NCBI RefSeq assembly: GCF_000025725.1
Contig: NC_013943.1
Location: 2,852,001-2,916,000 of the forward strand
Source: Denitrovibrio acetiphilus DSM 12809
Lineage (GTDB): Bacteria > Chrysiogenota > Deferribacteres > Deferribacterales > Geovibrionaceae
Reading direction: 5' to 3'
Length of the DNA: 64,000 nt
Shown here piece after piece: positions 8,156 to 16,588 of this stretch. The translations under genes and the position numbers were made by a program. The notes beneath the pieces were generated by a model that was not told the DNA's origin, did not search any database, and saw only the letters and a list, made by a program, of their open reading frames with translations. Each line of letters starts with the position of its first letter. Position 1 is the stretch's first letter.

Positions 8156-9367
8156 ATGATAATTTCTTTATTACGCAGAATAAAAAACAAAATCTATCGG
8201 ACTCTTGCAGAAAAAAAGGTACAACAAAATCTTTATGTCAGCAAGGGAAACACTCTCTTTGTGGATATTAGCGAAGTTTACTATCAAGACCATAAGACAG
8301 GTATACAAAGAGTTGTTAGATCAGTTATGCAAGAGATGCAGAGCATGACCGACATGAAATACACTATCGTGCCAGTAGTTGTAACTGATCAGGATGGCTA
8401 CTGGGATTGCAGACTAGCAGATAACCCAGAACTCAGACCAGTGCCCAAGGGTACAGACATCTTTTTTGGGCTCGATCTTAGCGGACGTGTTACACACGCA
8501 TACCAAAACGGTCTTTTCAATGAATGGAATCAGATAGGTGTCAAATTTTATTTTGTAATCTATGATATATTGCCTCTCTACCACCCACAATGGTGGCCAG
8601 ACCTCACATACGATCATCATCATGCATGGTTTGTAAATGTTTTATCTATGTCAGACAAGCTGATATGCATATCCCAATCAGTGCAGAATAGTGTGCGCCA
8701 ATGGATTAAGGATAATAACCCAAAGGTAAAGCCGGGTCAGACTATCGACTGGTTTCACCTTGGTTCTGATATTAAAAATAGCCAGCCATCTAAAGGGCTT
8801 CCTGATAATTATCAAGATGTCCTTGCTCAGTTGGACTCATCCAAGAGCTTCTTAATGGTCGGCACAATAGAGCCACGGAAAGGACACAGACAGGCTTTCG
8901 AAGCATTCAAAGAGCTCTGGGCTGCTGGACACGACTACACCCTTGTCATTGTCGGCAAAGAAGGCTGGCTGGTGGAAGATCTCGTTAGCGAGATGAGAGA
9001 ATTCCAGCAAACAAGTAACAAGCTGGTGCTCCTTCAGGGGATCAGTGATGAATACCTTGAGGCTATCTACGAGCATTCCAACTGCCTCCTTATCCCTAGC
9101 GAAGGTGAAGGTTTTGGACTGCCGATCTTTGAGGCGTCATACTATGAAATGCCAATCATAGCCAGAGACATAGAGGTATTCAGAGAGGTGGCAGGAGAGC
9201 ATGCTTTCTATTTTGATAATGTAAAAGATCCATCAGCTTTGTCAAAATGTATTCTGGAGTGGGCTGCTGGCAACGATAAAGGCACAACACCAGACTCTAA
9301 GCTGATCAAGAGTTTGACATGGAAAGAGAGCACAAACGTATTAACAACAAAATTAGGATTAAAATAA
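8156..9367 (+). CDS. Glycosyltransferase family 4
   Basis: This is a GT-B glycosyltransferase of 403 residues. The C-terminal half carries 'MVGTIEPRKGHRQAFEAF', typical of mannosyl- or rhamnosyltransferase-like GT4 enzymes, and the E-x7-E signature 'SEGEGFGLPIFEASYYE'. The N-terminal half contains 'HHAWFVNVLSMSDKLICIS', typical of the acceptor-side domain. A GGAG ribosome site lies before the ATG. Given the adjacent gmd and rmd-like genes, a GDP-6-deoxyhexose or GDP-mannose donor is plausible but is an inference. Confidence 0.9.
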   Translation: MIISLLRRIKNKIYRTLAEKKVQQNLYVSKGNTLFVDISEVYYQDHKTGIQRVVRSVMQEMQSMTDMKYTIVPVVVTDQDGYWDCRLADNPELRPVPKGTDIFFGLDLSGRVTHAYQNGLFNEWNQIGVKFYFVIYDILPLYHPQWWPDLTYDHHHAWFVNVLSMSDKLICISQSVQNSVRQWIKDNNPKVKPGQTIDWFHLGSDIKNSQPSKGLPDNYQDVLAQLDSSKSFLMVGTIEPRKGHRQAFEAFKELWAAGHDYTLVIVGKEGWLVEDLVSEMREFQQTSNKLVLLQGISDEYLEAIYEHSNCLLIPSEGEGFGLPIFEASYYEMPIIARDIEVFREVAGEHAFYFDNVKDPSALSKCILEWAAGNDKGTTPDSKLIKSLTWKESTNVLTTKLGLK

Positions 9368-9384
9368 ATACATAGGTGATAGTT

Positions 9385-10419
9385 ATGAAAAAGGCGATTG
9401 TAACAGGAATAACAGGACAGGACGGAGCATACCTTGCGGAACTTCTTCTCAACAAAGGCTATGAGGTTTATGGTACATATAGAAGAACTGCATCCGTAAA
9501 CTTCTGGAGAATAGAAGACTTAGGCATCGAAAAACATGAAAACCTGCATCTGGTTGAATATGACCTTACAGATCAGGCAAACAGTATCCGCATGGTTGGC
9601 GATATTGAGCCTGACGAGGTATATAACATCGCAGCTCAGAGCTTTGTTGGTGTATCATTCGAGCAACCTCTTGCGACATGCGACATCACAGGCAAGGGCG
9701 CAGTTCACCTGCTCGAAGCTATCAGAATAATCAACAACAAGATAAAATACTATCAGGCGAGCACATCAGAGATGTTTGGTCTGGTACAGGAAATTCCGCA
9801 GAAGGAGAGCACTCCTTTCTATCCACGCAGCCCATACGGCGTTGCAAAGCTTTATGCTCACTGGATGACAATCAACTACAGAGAGTCATATGACATCTTC
9901 GGATGCAGCGGTATTCTTTTCAACCACGAGTCTCCTCTCCGCGGACGTGAGTTCGTGACCAGAAAGATCACAGACACAGTGGCAAAGATCGAGATGGGCA
10001 AGCAGGATTGCCTCGAGCTTGGCAACATGGACGCAAAGCGCGACTGGGGATTTGCTAAAGAGTATGTTGATGGTATGTACCGCATGCTTCAGGCAGACAA
10101 GCCTGACACATATGTGCTGGCTACCAACAGAACAGAGACAGTTCGCGACTTCGTCACTATGGCTTTCAAAGCTGTGGGCAAAGAGCTGGAGTGGAAAGGC
10201 ACAGGCGTGGACGAGACCGCTGTGGACACATCAAACGGCAAGACTGTCGTGAAGGTAAACCCTAAATTCTACCGCCCTGCAGAGGTTGACCTGCTGATCG
10301 GTGATCCATCAAAGGCTAAGAACGAGCTCGGCTGGGAGCCAAAGACAACTCTTGAAGAGCTTTGTAAAATGATGGTTGAAGCTGACCTTGTGAGAAATAA
10401 AAATGGCTTCTCCTTCTAA
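9385..10419 (+). CDS. gmd: GDP-mannose 4,6-dehydratase
   Basis: This extended SDR enzyme converts GDP-D-mannose to GDP-4-keto-6-deoxymannose, the entry to GDP-rhamnose, GDP-fucose and related sugars. The NADP-binding motif is '[13 protein letters not shown]', the active-site segment is 'QASTSEMFG', and the catalytic Tyr/Lys pair is in '[12 protein letters not shown]'. '[14 protein letters not shown]' is a Gmd-specific stretch. I chose the ATG at 9385, which is preceded by AGGTGA, over the in-frame GTG at 9376. This gives about 344 residues, normal for Gmd. GC content rises at about this gene compared with the upstream transferases. Confidence 0.96.
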   Translation: MKKAIVTGITGQDGAYLAELLLNKGYEVYGTYRRTASVNFWRIEDLGIEKHENLHLVEYDLTDQANSIRMVGDIEPDEVYNIAAQSFVGVSFEQPLATCDITGKGAVHLLEAIRIINNKIKYYQASTSEMFGLVQEIPQKESTPFYPRSPYGVAKLYAHWMTINYRESYDIFGCSGILFNHESPLRGREFVTRKITDTVAKIEMGKQDCLELGNMDAKRDWGFAKEYVDGMYRMLQADKPDTYVLATNRTETVRDFVTMAFKAVGKELEWKGTGVDETAVDTSNGKTVVKVNPKFYRPAEVDLLIGDPSKAKNELGWEPKTTLEELCKMMVEADLVRNKNGFSF

Positions 10420-11293
10420 AAAAGTTTTCATAACAGGCATCAACAGCTTCACAGCAAAGCACCTTTGTGGTGAGCTGAGCAGTCACGGATATGATATCTA
10501 TGGCTGTGACATCAATGTCGATGCAGACGAAAAGACTTTTAACTGTGACATAACAAAGAGAGATCAGGTTGCCAAATGCCTTGCGGCAGTGCAGCCTGAC
10601 TATATAGTCCATCTGGGCGCTATCACATATGTGCCAAGCAGCGACGTCAGCCTGATATATCAGGTGAACACCATAGGCACAGCAAACCTGCTGGAAGAGT
10701 GCCTGAAGTACGACAATATCAAAAAGATCCTTCTGCCGAGCACATCAAACGTGTATGGCAACCCGGATGTGGAAGTGATAGACGAGACATGCCCGACACT
10801 CCCAGTGAGCCACTATGCTGTGAGCAAGCTGGCTATGGAGCAGATGGCGACTCTGTCTTTCGGCAAGCTGCCGATAATAATCACACGTCCTTTCAACTAC
10901 ACAGGCGTCGGTCAGCCGGACAAGTTTGTAATCCCAAAGATCATCAAGCATTTCAAAGAGAAAGCACACGTGATAGAGATGGGAACAACATCCGTAATCA
11001 GAGATTTTTCAGATGTGCGCTTTGTATGCTCATCATACCGCAAGCTGCTGGAATGCGATGCAAAGTCGGTCGCTGTCAACATCTGCACAGGTAAAGAGCA
11101 CTCGCTGGACGAGCTGCTCGACTATGCCAGAAAGGTCACAGGGCACAATATCGAAAAGATCACAAACCCTGAGTTTGTCAGACCGAACGAAATCCAGAAG
11201 CTGATAGGCGACAACTCACTCCTGCGCAAATGCGTGGGCGAGCTGGACACCATTGACTTCCATGATACTATCGAGTGGATGCTAGGTGGCTAG
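10403..11293 (+). CDS. rmd: NAD(P)-dependent sugar epimerase/reductase, Rmd-like
   Basis: This extended SDR protein has '[18 protein letters not shown]' as its dinucleotide-binding motif and '[11 protein letters not shown]' with the catalytic Tyr and Lys. '[11 protein letters not shown]' is the active-site Ser/Thr segment. It overlaps gmd by 17 nt, so it most probably acts on the Gmd product. Length and lack of GDP-fucose synthase-specific motifs favour reduction to GDP-6-deoxymannose (rhamnose) or -talose over epimerisation to fucose, but the stereochemistry is not settled by sequence. Confidence 0.8.
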   Translation: MASPSKKVFITGINSFTAKHLCGELSSHGYDIYGCDINVDADEKTFNCDITKRDQVAKCLAAVQPDYIVHLGAITYVPSSDVSLIYQVNTIGTANLLEECLKYDNIKKILLPSTSNVYGNPDVEVIDETCPTLPVSHYAVSKLAMEQMATLSFGKLPIIITRPFNYTGVGQPDKFVIPKIIKHFKEKAHVIEMGTTSVIRDFSDVRFVCSSYRKLLECDAKSVAVNICTGKEHSLDELLDYARKVTGHNIEKITNPEFVRPNEIQKLIGDNSLLRKCVGELDTIDFHDTIEWMLGG

Positions 11294-12422
11294 GCTACTA
11301 ATCAATTCCAAGAGCCTGCTGACTCCTCTGACCGGTATCGGCAGGTATACATACGAGATAGTCACCCGTCTGCCCAGGGAGGCTGGTTTTGACTATTCAT
11401 ATTACTATTACGGCAAAGTCACAGACAAGATAATCACATCATCCGGTTCCGGCGAGAACAAAAGCCTGCTGCCGATGATCCGCAACATTCTGGTCAAAAA
11501 CCAATTCACCAAAGGTCTGATAAGGGGCATGCTGGACATCAGGTCCCGCCTGTTCTCCGACACATACGACCTGTATTGGGAGCCTGCGATAATCCCTGTG
11601 AAGGGGATCAAGGCGAAGAAGACCGTGGTGACTGTCCATGACATGTCTTTGCACCTTCATCCGGAATGGCACCTGAAAGAGAGTGTCAGCTATTTTAATA
11701 AAAACTTCTGGGACAATATCAAAAACGCAGACTATATCATCACAGACACAGAGACCGTGAAGGCTGAAGTCGCCGAGATAACAGGCTTCGACCCCGAAAG
11801 GATAAAGGCGATACATCTGGGTATCAATGACGGTGTTTTCAAAGAATATCCGCAGGACGCTCAGGATGCATACAGGAGCGAAAGCGGACTGGATTATAAG
11901 TTTATCCTCTATGTGGGCAGCATAGAGCCCCGCAAAAACCTCAGCCGGATGATACAGGCGTATTCATCCCTGTCAGACAGCGTAAAGGCAGAGTACAAAC
12001 TACTACTGGTAGGCTATAAGGGCTGGGGAAATGACGAGATACATCAGCTCATCGAAAAAGATAAAGAGAACATCAAGTATCTGGGCTATGTCACAGACGA
12101 GGAGCTGGCGCTTGTTTATAACTTGGCGGAGCTTTTTGTCTATCCGACTCTGTACGAAGGTTTTGGGCTTCCACCGCTGGAGGCTATGGCGTGTGGTGCT
12201 CCGGTGCTCACATCCACAACCCCATGCGTGCAGGAGGTATGCGCAGATGCAGCCGAATATGCCAATCCTTTCAGCATCGACGACACCAGGGAAAAGATCC
12301 TCACACTGCTTCAGGTTGATAATGCCAGGAACGCTTTAGCTCAGAAGGGGCTGGCACATTCAGCAGGATTCCGGTGGGATAAGACAGCGGGTGCTCATTA
12401 CGACATTTTCAAAAGCCTCTAA
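11286..12422 (+). CDS. Glycosyltransferase family 4
   Basis: This is a GT-B glycosyltransferase of about 378 residues. It starts at a GTG that overlaps the end of the epimerase gene by 8 nt. The N-terminus 'LLTPLTGIGRYTYEI' is the acceptor-domain glycine loop common in WbaZ/mannosyltransferase-like GT4 enzymes. The C-terminal domain has 'YVGSIEPRKNLSRMIQAY' and the E-x7-E signature 'LYEGFGLPPLEAMACGAP'. With gmd and the rmd-like gene beside it, a GDP-linked donor is likely. Confidence 0.9.
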   Translation: MARLLINSKSLLTPLTGIGRYTYEIVTRLPREAGFDYSYYYYGKVTDKIITSSGSGENKSLLPMIRNILVKNQFTKGLIRGMLDIRSRLFSDTYDLYWEPAIIPVKGIKAKKTVVTVHDMSLHLHPEWHLKESVSYFNKNFWDNIKNADYIITDTETVKAEVAEITGFDPERIKAIHLGINDGVFKEYPQDAQDAYRSESGLDYKFILYVGSIEPRKNLSRMIQAYSSLSDSVKAEYKLLLVGYKGWGNDEIHQLIEKDKENIKYLGYVTDEELALVYNLAELFVYPTLYEGFGLPPLEAMACGAPVLTSTTPCVQEVCADAAEYANPFSIDDTREKILTLLQVDNARNALAQKGLAHSAGFRWDKTAGAHYDIFKSL

Positions 12423-12439
12423 ACATAGTAAACTAGGCT

Positions 12440-13390
12440 ATGATAAACATAGTGCTATGTGGCGGTGCGGGGAAGATGCTTTGGCCCCTTTCCGCTGGCG
12501 ACACACCGAAGCAGTTCATCCAGTTCGGTACAGAGGATTCTCTCTATATTAAAACCATCAAACGTAACAATGTGCTTTGTGACAAGGCGGACGACCAGCT
12601 CCGCAAAGCAAAGCTAAGTGCAGACATAGTGATGGAACCATCATGCAAGGGGACAGCAGCGTCCATAATGATAGCCTGCTTTATGTACCCGAACGAGACA
12701 TTTCTCTTGACACCTTCCGACCATGAGATATCCGACGAAAAGGCATACGCAGAGGCTGTGCAAAAGGCTCAGAAACTCGCAGAGAAAGGTAATATCGTCC
12801 TGTTCGGCATAGAGCCGGAGCGGGCAGAGCATAGGTTTGGATATATTAAGGATGGGAAAACAGTCCAGTTTGTCGAGAAGCCTGACGCTGAAAAAGCTCA
12901 GGAGCTTGTGGATGACGGCTGGCTGGTGAACAGCGGGATACTCTGCTTCAACAGCAGCGTGATGATGCATGAACTGGTGCAGTTTCCACCCGATCAGTCA
13001 ATAATAGCGAGGACAGTTTACGAAAACATCCGCTCCGGCAGAGCGACACACCGCCTGTGCGGTCGCTTCATGGGCGAGATGAAAAAACACGACATAGATA
13101 AATCTGTGCTGGAAAGAACTACCAAGCTGAAATGCGTAAAAGGTATCACAGGCTGGCGGGATGTGGGCACATATGAGTCTATATATGAATTCCGCAACAG
13201 GAAGGAAGGGGGCAACCTCTCCATCAACATAGGCGACAGTTTCGGATGTGCGGACTTTGTGGACAGCTCCGGGTGCATGGTGTTGAACAATGAGCAGGAT
13301 GTTGTGGTGGTGCAGACAGGCGGCAAGGTACTTGTGGCACACAAAGATACCGACATCATGCAGGCTATGAAAAAGCTCGAAGAATATTAA
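12440..13390 (+). CDS. manC: Short, divergent mannose-1-phosphate guanylyltransferase-like protein
   Basis: The protein should supply GDP-mannose to Gmd. ManC-like features are 'PKQFIQFG', 'TPSDHEIS', 'FGYIKDGK', 'FVEKPD', 'VNSGILCF' and a late 'GWRDVGTYES'. It differs from normal ManC in two ways. The nucleotide loop reads GGAGKMLWPLS instead of GGSGSRLWPLS, replacing the conserved Arg, and the usual GRNTAP segment reads CKGTAAS. At 316 residues it is shorter than single-domain ManC (about 350 or more), with the missing part early in the protein (about residues 40-60). It may be weakly active, have changed specificity, or be decaying. It is the last gene of the glycan operon. Confidence 0.75.
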   Translation: MINIVLCGGAGKMLWPLSAGDTPKQFIQFGTEDSLYIKTIKRNNVLCDKADDQLRKAKLSADIVMEPSCKGTAASIMIACFMYPNETFLLTPSDHEISDEKAYAEAVQKAQKLAEKGNIVLFGIEPERAEHRFGYIKDGKTVQFVEKPDAEKAQELVDDGWLVNSGILCFNSSVMMHELVQFPPDQSIIARTVYENIRSGRATHRLCGRFMGEMKKHDIDKSVLERTTKLKCVKGITGWRDVGTYESIYEFRNRKEGGNLSINIGDSFGCADFVDSSGCMVLNNEQDVVVVQTGGKVLVAHKDTDIMQAMKKLEEY

Positions 13391-13488
13391 CTTTACTAAA
13401 TAGTATAGGCGACTTTTTAAACCACATATTTTAATGTAAAATCAATATTGTTTATTGTGTTTATAATGACTTTTGGAGGACTCTAGAA

Positions 13489-14491
13489 ATGGATCAGGAC
13501 AAAAAGAAAGCCTTAGAAATGGCTATGGGAAAGATAGAAAAAGACTTTGGAAAGGGTGCTGTTATGCGCCTTGGCGACAAGCCTGTTGAGAAGCTTCCGG
13601 TTATACCGTCCAGTATCCTCTCTCTGGATATCGCTCTGGGTGTTGGCGGTTTCCCCCGTGGCCGTATCATCGAGATATACGGTGCAGAATCATCTGGTAA
13701 GACAACCATCGCTCTCCACGCCATCGCAGAGGCGCAAAAGCTCGGCGGAGCAGCAGCATTTGTGGATGCAGAGCACGCGCTTGACCCTGTGTATGCAAAG
13801 GCTATCGGTGTTGACACAGACAACCTGATCGTTTCCCAGCCAGACAGCGGTGAGGTGGCTCTGGAGATCACAGAGACATTGGTGCGAAGCGGTGCCATAG
13901 ACATAGTAGTAGTGGACTTCGTGGCTGCTCTGACATCACGTGCAGAGATCGAAGGCGAAATGGGCGACTCACACATGGGCCTGCAGGCCAGACTGATGTC
14001 TCAGGCACTCAGAAAGCTGACAAGTATCGTAAACAAATCCAGAACTACTCTTATATTCATAAACCAGACCAGATCAAAGATCGGCGTTGTCTACGGCAAT
14101 CCAGAAACCACAACAGGCGGTAACGCCCTGAAATTCTACGCTTCTATGCGTCTGGAGATAAAGAAGACTCAGGCACTGAAAGAGAAAGAAGAAGTTGTGG
14201 GCAACCACGGACTGGCAAAAGTTGTTAAAAACAAAGTTGCGCCTCCATTCAAAACAGCTGAGTTCGACATCCTCTATGGTGTCGGTGTATCCCGTGAAGG
14301 TCAGCTGATTGACATGGGTGTGGCTGCTGATATGGTTCAGCTATAAAGACGCTAAGCTCGGGCAGGGTAAAGAAAACTCCCGTGCATACCTTAAGGATAA
14401 TCCTGAAATAGCACAAGAGATAGAGGACAAAATCAGAGCCAAATTCGGCATGACAGAGCCTATCGAAGTGGAACCGGAAGAAGCTGAGTAA
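13489..14491 (+). pseudogene. recA: recA, frameshifted near the 3' end
   Basis: RecA is the strand-exchange ATPase of recombination and SOS induction. The frame is intact from ATG 13489 (GGAGGA ribosome site at 13475; TATAAT at 13462) and stops at 14346 after 285 residues. The missing C-terminus continues in the +1 frame as '[16 protein letters not shown]' to a stop at 14491. The octamer TGGTTCAG (14333-14340) serves both frames, and the family's KSGA residues before Trp are absent, so a 20-bp deletion between two TGGTTCAG copies explains the break. Several near-invariant sites are also changed: Walker [10 protein letters not shown] (usually GPESSGKTT), VVDFVAAL (VDSVAAL), INQTRSKIG (INQ-L/I-R) and GNHGLAK (GNRTRVK). 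This looks like a decaying copy. Confidence 0.88.
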
Positions 14492-14495
14492 GAAC

Positions 14496-14876
14496 ATGGA
14501 AATAGATGCCATACTGAGAAAAGCTGTGGAACTGGGTGTATCTGACATCCACATGAAGGTGGGCAGACCGCCCGCTGTCAGGCTGCACGGCGACATCGAA
14601 ACACTGGAAGGATTCGACGTAATCACAGCCGAGGAAGGGATGCGGATGGCTGCGTCCATCATGCCCAACTCGCTGAAAGCTGAGTTCAAAGAGAAGAAAG
14701 AGGCGGACTTTGCATACGGGATAAAGGGTGTTGCCCGGTTCCGTGTGAATGCTTTTATCCAGCGCGGGATGATAGGTATGGTGATGAGGGTTATACCCGA
14801 GGGTGTGCCCGACATAGAAGAACTGAACCTGCCGGACGTGATAAAGGAGCTGGCTGAATCGCCCCTAGTTTTGTAG
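14496..14876 (+). pseudogene. pilT: pilT, 5' fragment cut by the IS
   Basis: PilT is the hexameric retraction ATPase of type IV pili. About 119 N-terminal residues remain: 'AVELGVSDIHMKVGRPPAVRL', 'FRVNAFIQRG' and 'VMRVIPEGVPDIEEL', which together form the PAS-like N-terminal domain. The genuine pilT sequence ends at 14854; the last residues (ESPLVL) and the stop at 14874-14876 are encoded by the IS left end. Walker A, Asp and His boxes and the whole catalytic domain are gone, and no 3' part is found on the other side of the IS. It starts 4 nt after the former recA reading frame. Confidence 0.9.
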
Positions 14877-14880
14877 AGAC
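14855..14880 (+). repeat. IS3 left terminal inverted repeat
   Basis: The left end starts TGAATCGCCCC and continues to GTAGAGAC. Compared with the reverse complement of the right end it agrees at about 20 of 26 positions. It supplies the stop codon that ends the truncated pilT frame. Confidence 0.85.
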
Positions 14881-14916
14881 TTCTGAGTTATAAATTACAA
14901 CTATCAGGAGTGCTCC

Positions 14917-15195
14917 ATGAATGGCAAACGTTACACAGATGAATTTAAGATTGAAGTAGTCAAACAAATCACAGAACAAGGCCACAAAGTGAATGACGTA
15001 GCTTCTAGGCTTGACGTCAACCCCAGCAGTATTTACAACTGGATTAAGAAATATGGTTCAGACAATTCCGATTATAAAATCCAGTCAGATCATCAATCCG
15101 AAATAAACCGTTTAAAGAAAGAGCTACGTAGAGTCACTGAAGAGAGGGACATCTTAAAAAAGGCCGCAGCGTACTTTGCCAAAGAGTCCCAGTAA
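14917..15195 (+). CDS. IS3-family transposase OrfA
   Basis: This 92-residue protein has an N-terminal helix-turn-helix of the IS3 OrfA type ('YTDEFKIEVVKQITEQG', 'VASRLDVNPSSIYNWIKKYG') that binds the IS ends. A leucine-zipper-like helix follows ('EINRLKKELRRVTEERDIL'). The C-terminus 'ILKKAAAYFAKES' contains the codons of the A AAA AAG slip site. A GGAG ribosome site precedes the ATG. Confidence 0.95.
   Translation: MNGKRYTDEFKIEVVKQITEQGHKVNDVASRLDVNPSSIYNWIKKYGSDNSDYKIQSDHQSEINRLKKELRRVTEERDILKKAAAYFAKESQ
15156..15162 (+). promoter_or_regulatory. Programmed -1 ribosomal frameshift site A AAA AAG
   Basis: The heptamer is in the correct phase in orfA (A, AAA, AAG). After a -1 slip the frame is open through the orfA/orfB junction and into orfB ('VRYAFIYEHRTDHAV' before the OrfB catalytic region), so it would produce the OrfAB transposase fusion typical of the IS3 family. 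No stem-loop was modelled. Confidence 0.8.
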
Positions 15196-15233
15196 GGTAC
15201 GCATTCATTTATGAACACCGAACTGACCACGCT

Positions 15234-16067
15234 GTGACAAGGCTCTGCTCAGTTATGCGTGTTCATCCTAGTGGTTACTACTCTTGGGTAAAAGAGCCTA
15301 AAAGTAGACGGCAGAAGCGTGATGAACACCTAATGGGACTCGTAAAGCAATACTGGATAGAGAGCGGCGGAGTATATGGCTACCGTAAGATTTATACTGA
15401 TCTGATGGAATTGGGTGAATCTTGCGGCAAGAATCGTGTACATAAGCTCATGAGGCTGGCTGGCATCAAGTCTCAGGTCGGCTACCGTAAGCCAAGATAT
15501 TCTAAAGGCAATGTATCTCATATAGCAGATAATTATCTTCAGCAGGATTTCGCAGTATCCGAGCCTAATAAGGTTTGGGTAACAGATATTACTTACATTC
15601 GCACTTATGAAGGCTGGTTGTATCTGGCAGTAGTGATCGATTTATTCTCTCGTCAGATTATCGGATGGTCAATGCAACATCGGATGCATTCAGATATAGT
15701 TTTAAAGGCTCTACTTATGGCTGTGTGGCGCAGAAAGCCTGATAATAATGTGATCATACATTCTGATCAGGGCAGCCAGTATACAAGCTCTGAGTGGCAA
15801 AGCTTTCTGAAGACACACAACCTTACATGCAGCATGAGCAGGAGAGGAAACTGTTATGATAACGCTGTAGCTGAAAATTTCTTCCAACTCTTAAAGCGAG
15901 AACGAATAAAGAAAAGAATCTATAAAAACAGGGAAGAAGCAAGGCGTGATATCTTTGATTATATCGAGATGTTTTACAATCCAATAAGGCGTCATGGGAA
16001 TAACGGAAATCTATCTCCGGTTGAATTTGAAAAGAACTATGATATAAACAAGAAAAGTGTCTACTAA
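15234..16067 (+). CDS. IS3-family transposase OrfB (DDE integrase domain)
   Basis: The start given is a GTG, but the protein is most likely made as part of the OrfAB fusion. It has the HTH_21 segment ('GVYGYRKIYTDLMELG') and an rve integrase core with the catalytic triad: Asp in 'VTDITYIRTYEG', Asp in 'IHSDQGSQYTS' and Glu in 'DNAVAENFFQLLK'. The C-terminus 'NKKSVY' runs into the right inverted repeat, as in many IS3 elements. No disruption is visible. Confidence 0.95.
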   Translation: MTRLCSVMRVHPSGYYSWVKEPKSRRQKRDEHLMGLVKQYWIESGGVYGYRKIYTDLMELGESCGKNRVHKLMRLAGIKSQVGYRKPRYSKGNVSHIADNYLQQDFAVSEPNKVWVTDITYIRTYEGWLYLAVVIDLFSRQIIGWSMQHRMHSDIVLKALLMAVWRRKPDNNVIIHSDQGSQYTSSEWQSFLKTHNLTCSMSRRGNCYDNAVAENFFQLLKRERIKKRIYKNREEARRDIFDYIEMFYNPIRRHGNNGNLSPVEFEKNYDINKKSVY

Positions 16068-16082
16068 TTCAGTGGCGATTCA
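16057..16082 (-). repeat. IS3 right terminal inverted repeat
   Basis: The right end is GTGTCTAC... to GGCGATTCA. It contains the orfB stop codon and ends in CA. It matches the left repeat at about 20 of 26 positions in inverted orientation. Confidence 0.85.
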
Positions 16083-16588
16083 GTTCTCAAGCAGACTGCT
16101 CCTGAAACCAGTGTTTCTTTAGACAGTTTTAAACAAATAATTCAAAAAAGTATGCAAATCAATTGTGCTAATGCAATGATAATAGGAAGTGCAAAAAACG
16201 GTTGTAGTTTTAATCCCGAAAAGAATTTAAGAGACTTTGTGGTTAACGAAAAAGCGATTGATACCTCTGATATTGATATTGTTATAATTTCGAAAGAGGG
16301 TTTTGAGCGATATTGGTGGTTATACAGAAACTCTTACAGTCGTATATACAAATCTACCTATGAACATATACAAAGAGAAATCTATCGTGGATTTATTAAT
16401 GAAAAAACCTACGCAAAATACAAAAGTGCCGAACTGATTGGGAAAACCTTTCATCAAAAACAATAAGAAATTTAAAAAGTACTTTCTTTTTTAGGCATGA
16501 AATGAATTTTAGAATATACAGGGATATCGATGATTTTAAACATTATTCCATAAGCACAATTAAAAAAATGAGGTACAACTATGCCTGA
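16083..16588 (+). pseudogene. Nucleotidyltransferase-like gene, 5'-truncated and frameshifted
   Basis: The frame is open directly from the IS boundary ('VLKQTAPETSVSLDSF...') through an ATG at 16152, so the original start has been lost. 'AMIIGSAKNGCSF' followed by 'TSDIDIVIIS' is the GS...DxD core of a MNT/Pol-beta-type nucleotidyltransferase. The frame stops at 16466 after FHQKQ, but the next frame continues with 'IRNLKSTFFFRHEMNF' and 'IYRDIDDFKHYS' to a stop at 16588. One extra A in the A5 run at about 16456 would restore it. The restored gene overlaps the DUF262 gene by 8 nt, as in a two-gene module. The DNA is markedly AT-rich. Confidence 0.7.

Larger units (their letters stand above)
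14855..16082 (+). mobile_element. IS3-family insertion sequence, complete
   Basis: The element is 1228 bp with ends TGAATCGCC...GGCGATTCA. Terminal inverted repeats of 26 bp match at about 20 positions by my count. It carries orfA and orfB in the usual -1 arrangement with an A AAA AAG slip site, and the DDE residues are intact, so it may still be active. The end sequence resembles the IS51-like branch of the IS3 family, but that assignment is tentative. The flanks (..GCTGGC left, GTTCTC.. right) show no 3-5 bp target duplication, and the genes on the two sides are unrelated and both truncated. This points to a deletion or recombination after insertion. Confidence 0.93.

Noticed and set aside
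9376-9384. GTG start for gmd three codons upstream
   Set aside because: AGGTGA overlaps that codon and is correctly spaced only for the ATG at 9385.
14333-14346. Programmed ribosomal frameshift in recA
   Set aside because: A slip would not restore the missing KSGA residues before Trp, and no slippery run is present; a repeat-mediated deletion explains the sequence better.
14309-14491. Separate 60-codon gene after recA
   Set aside because: From '[15 protein letters not shown]' onward it is the RecA C-terminus in another frame; the first residues are a chance extension upstream.
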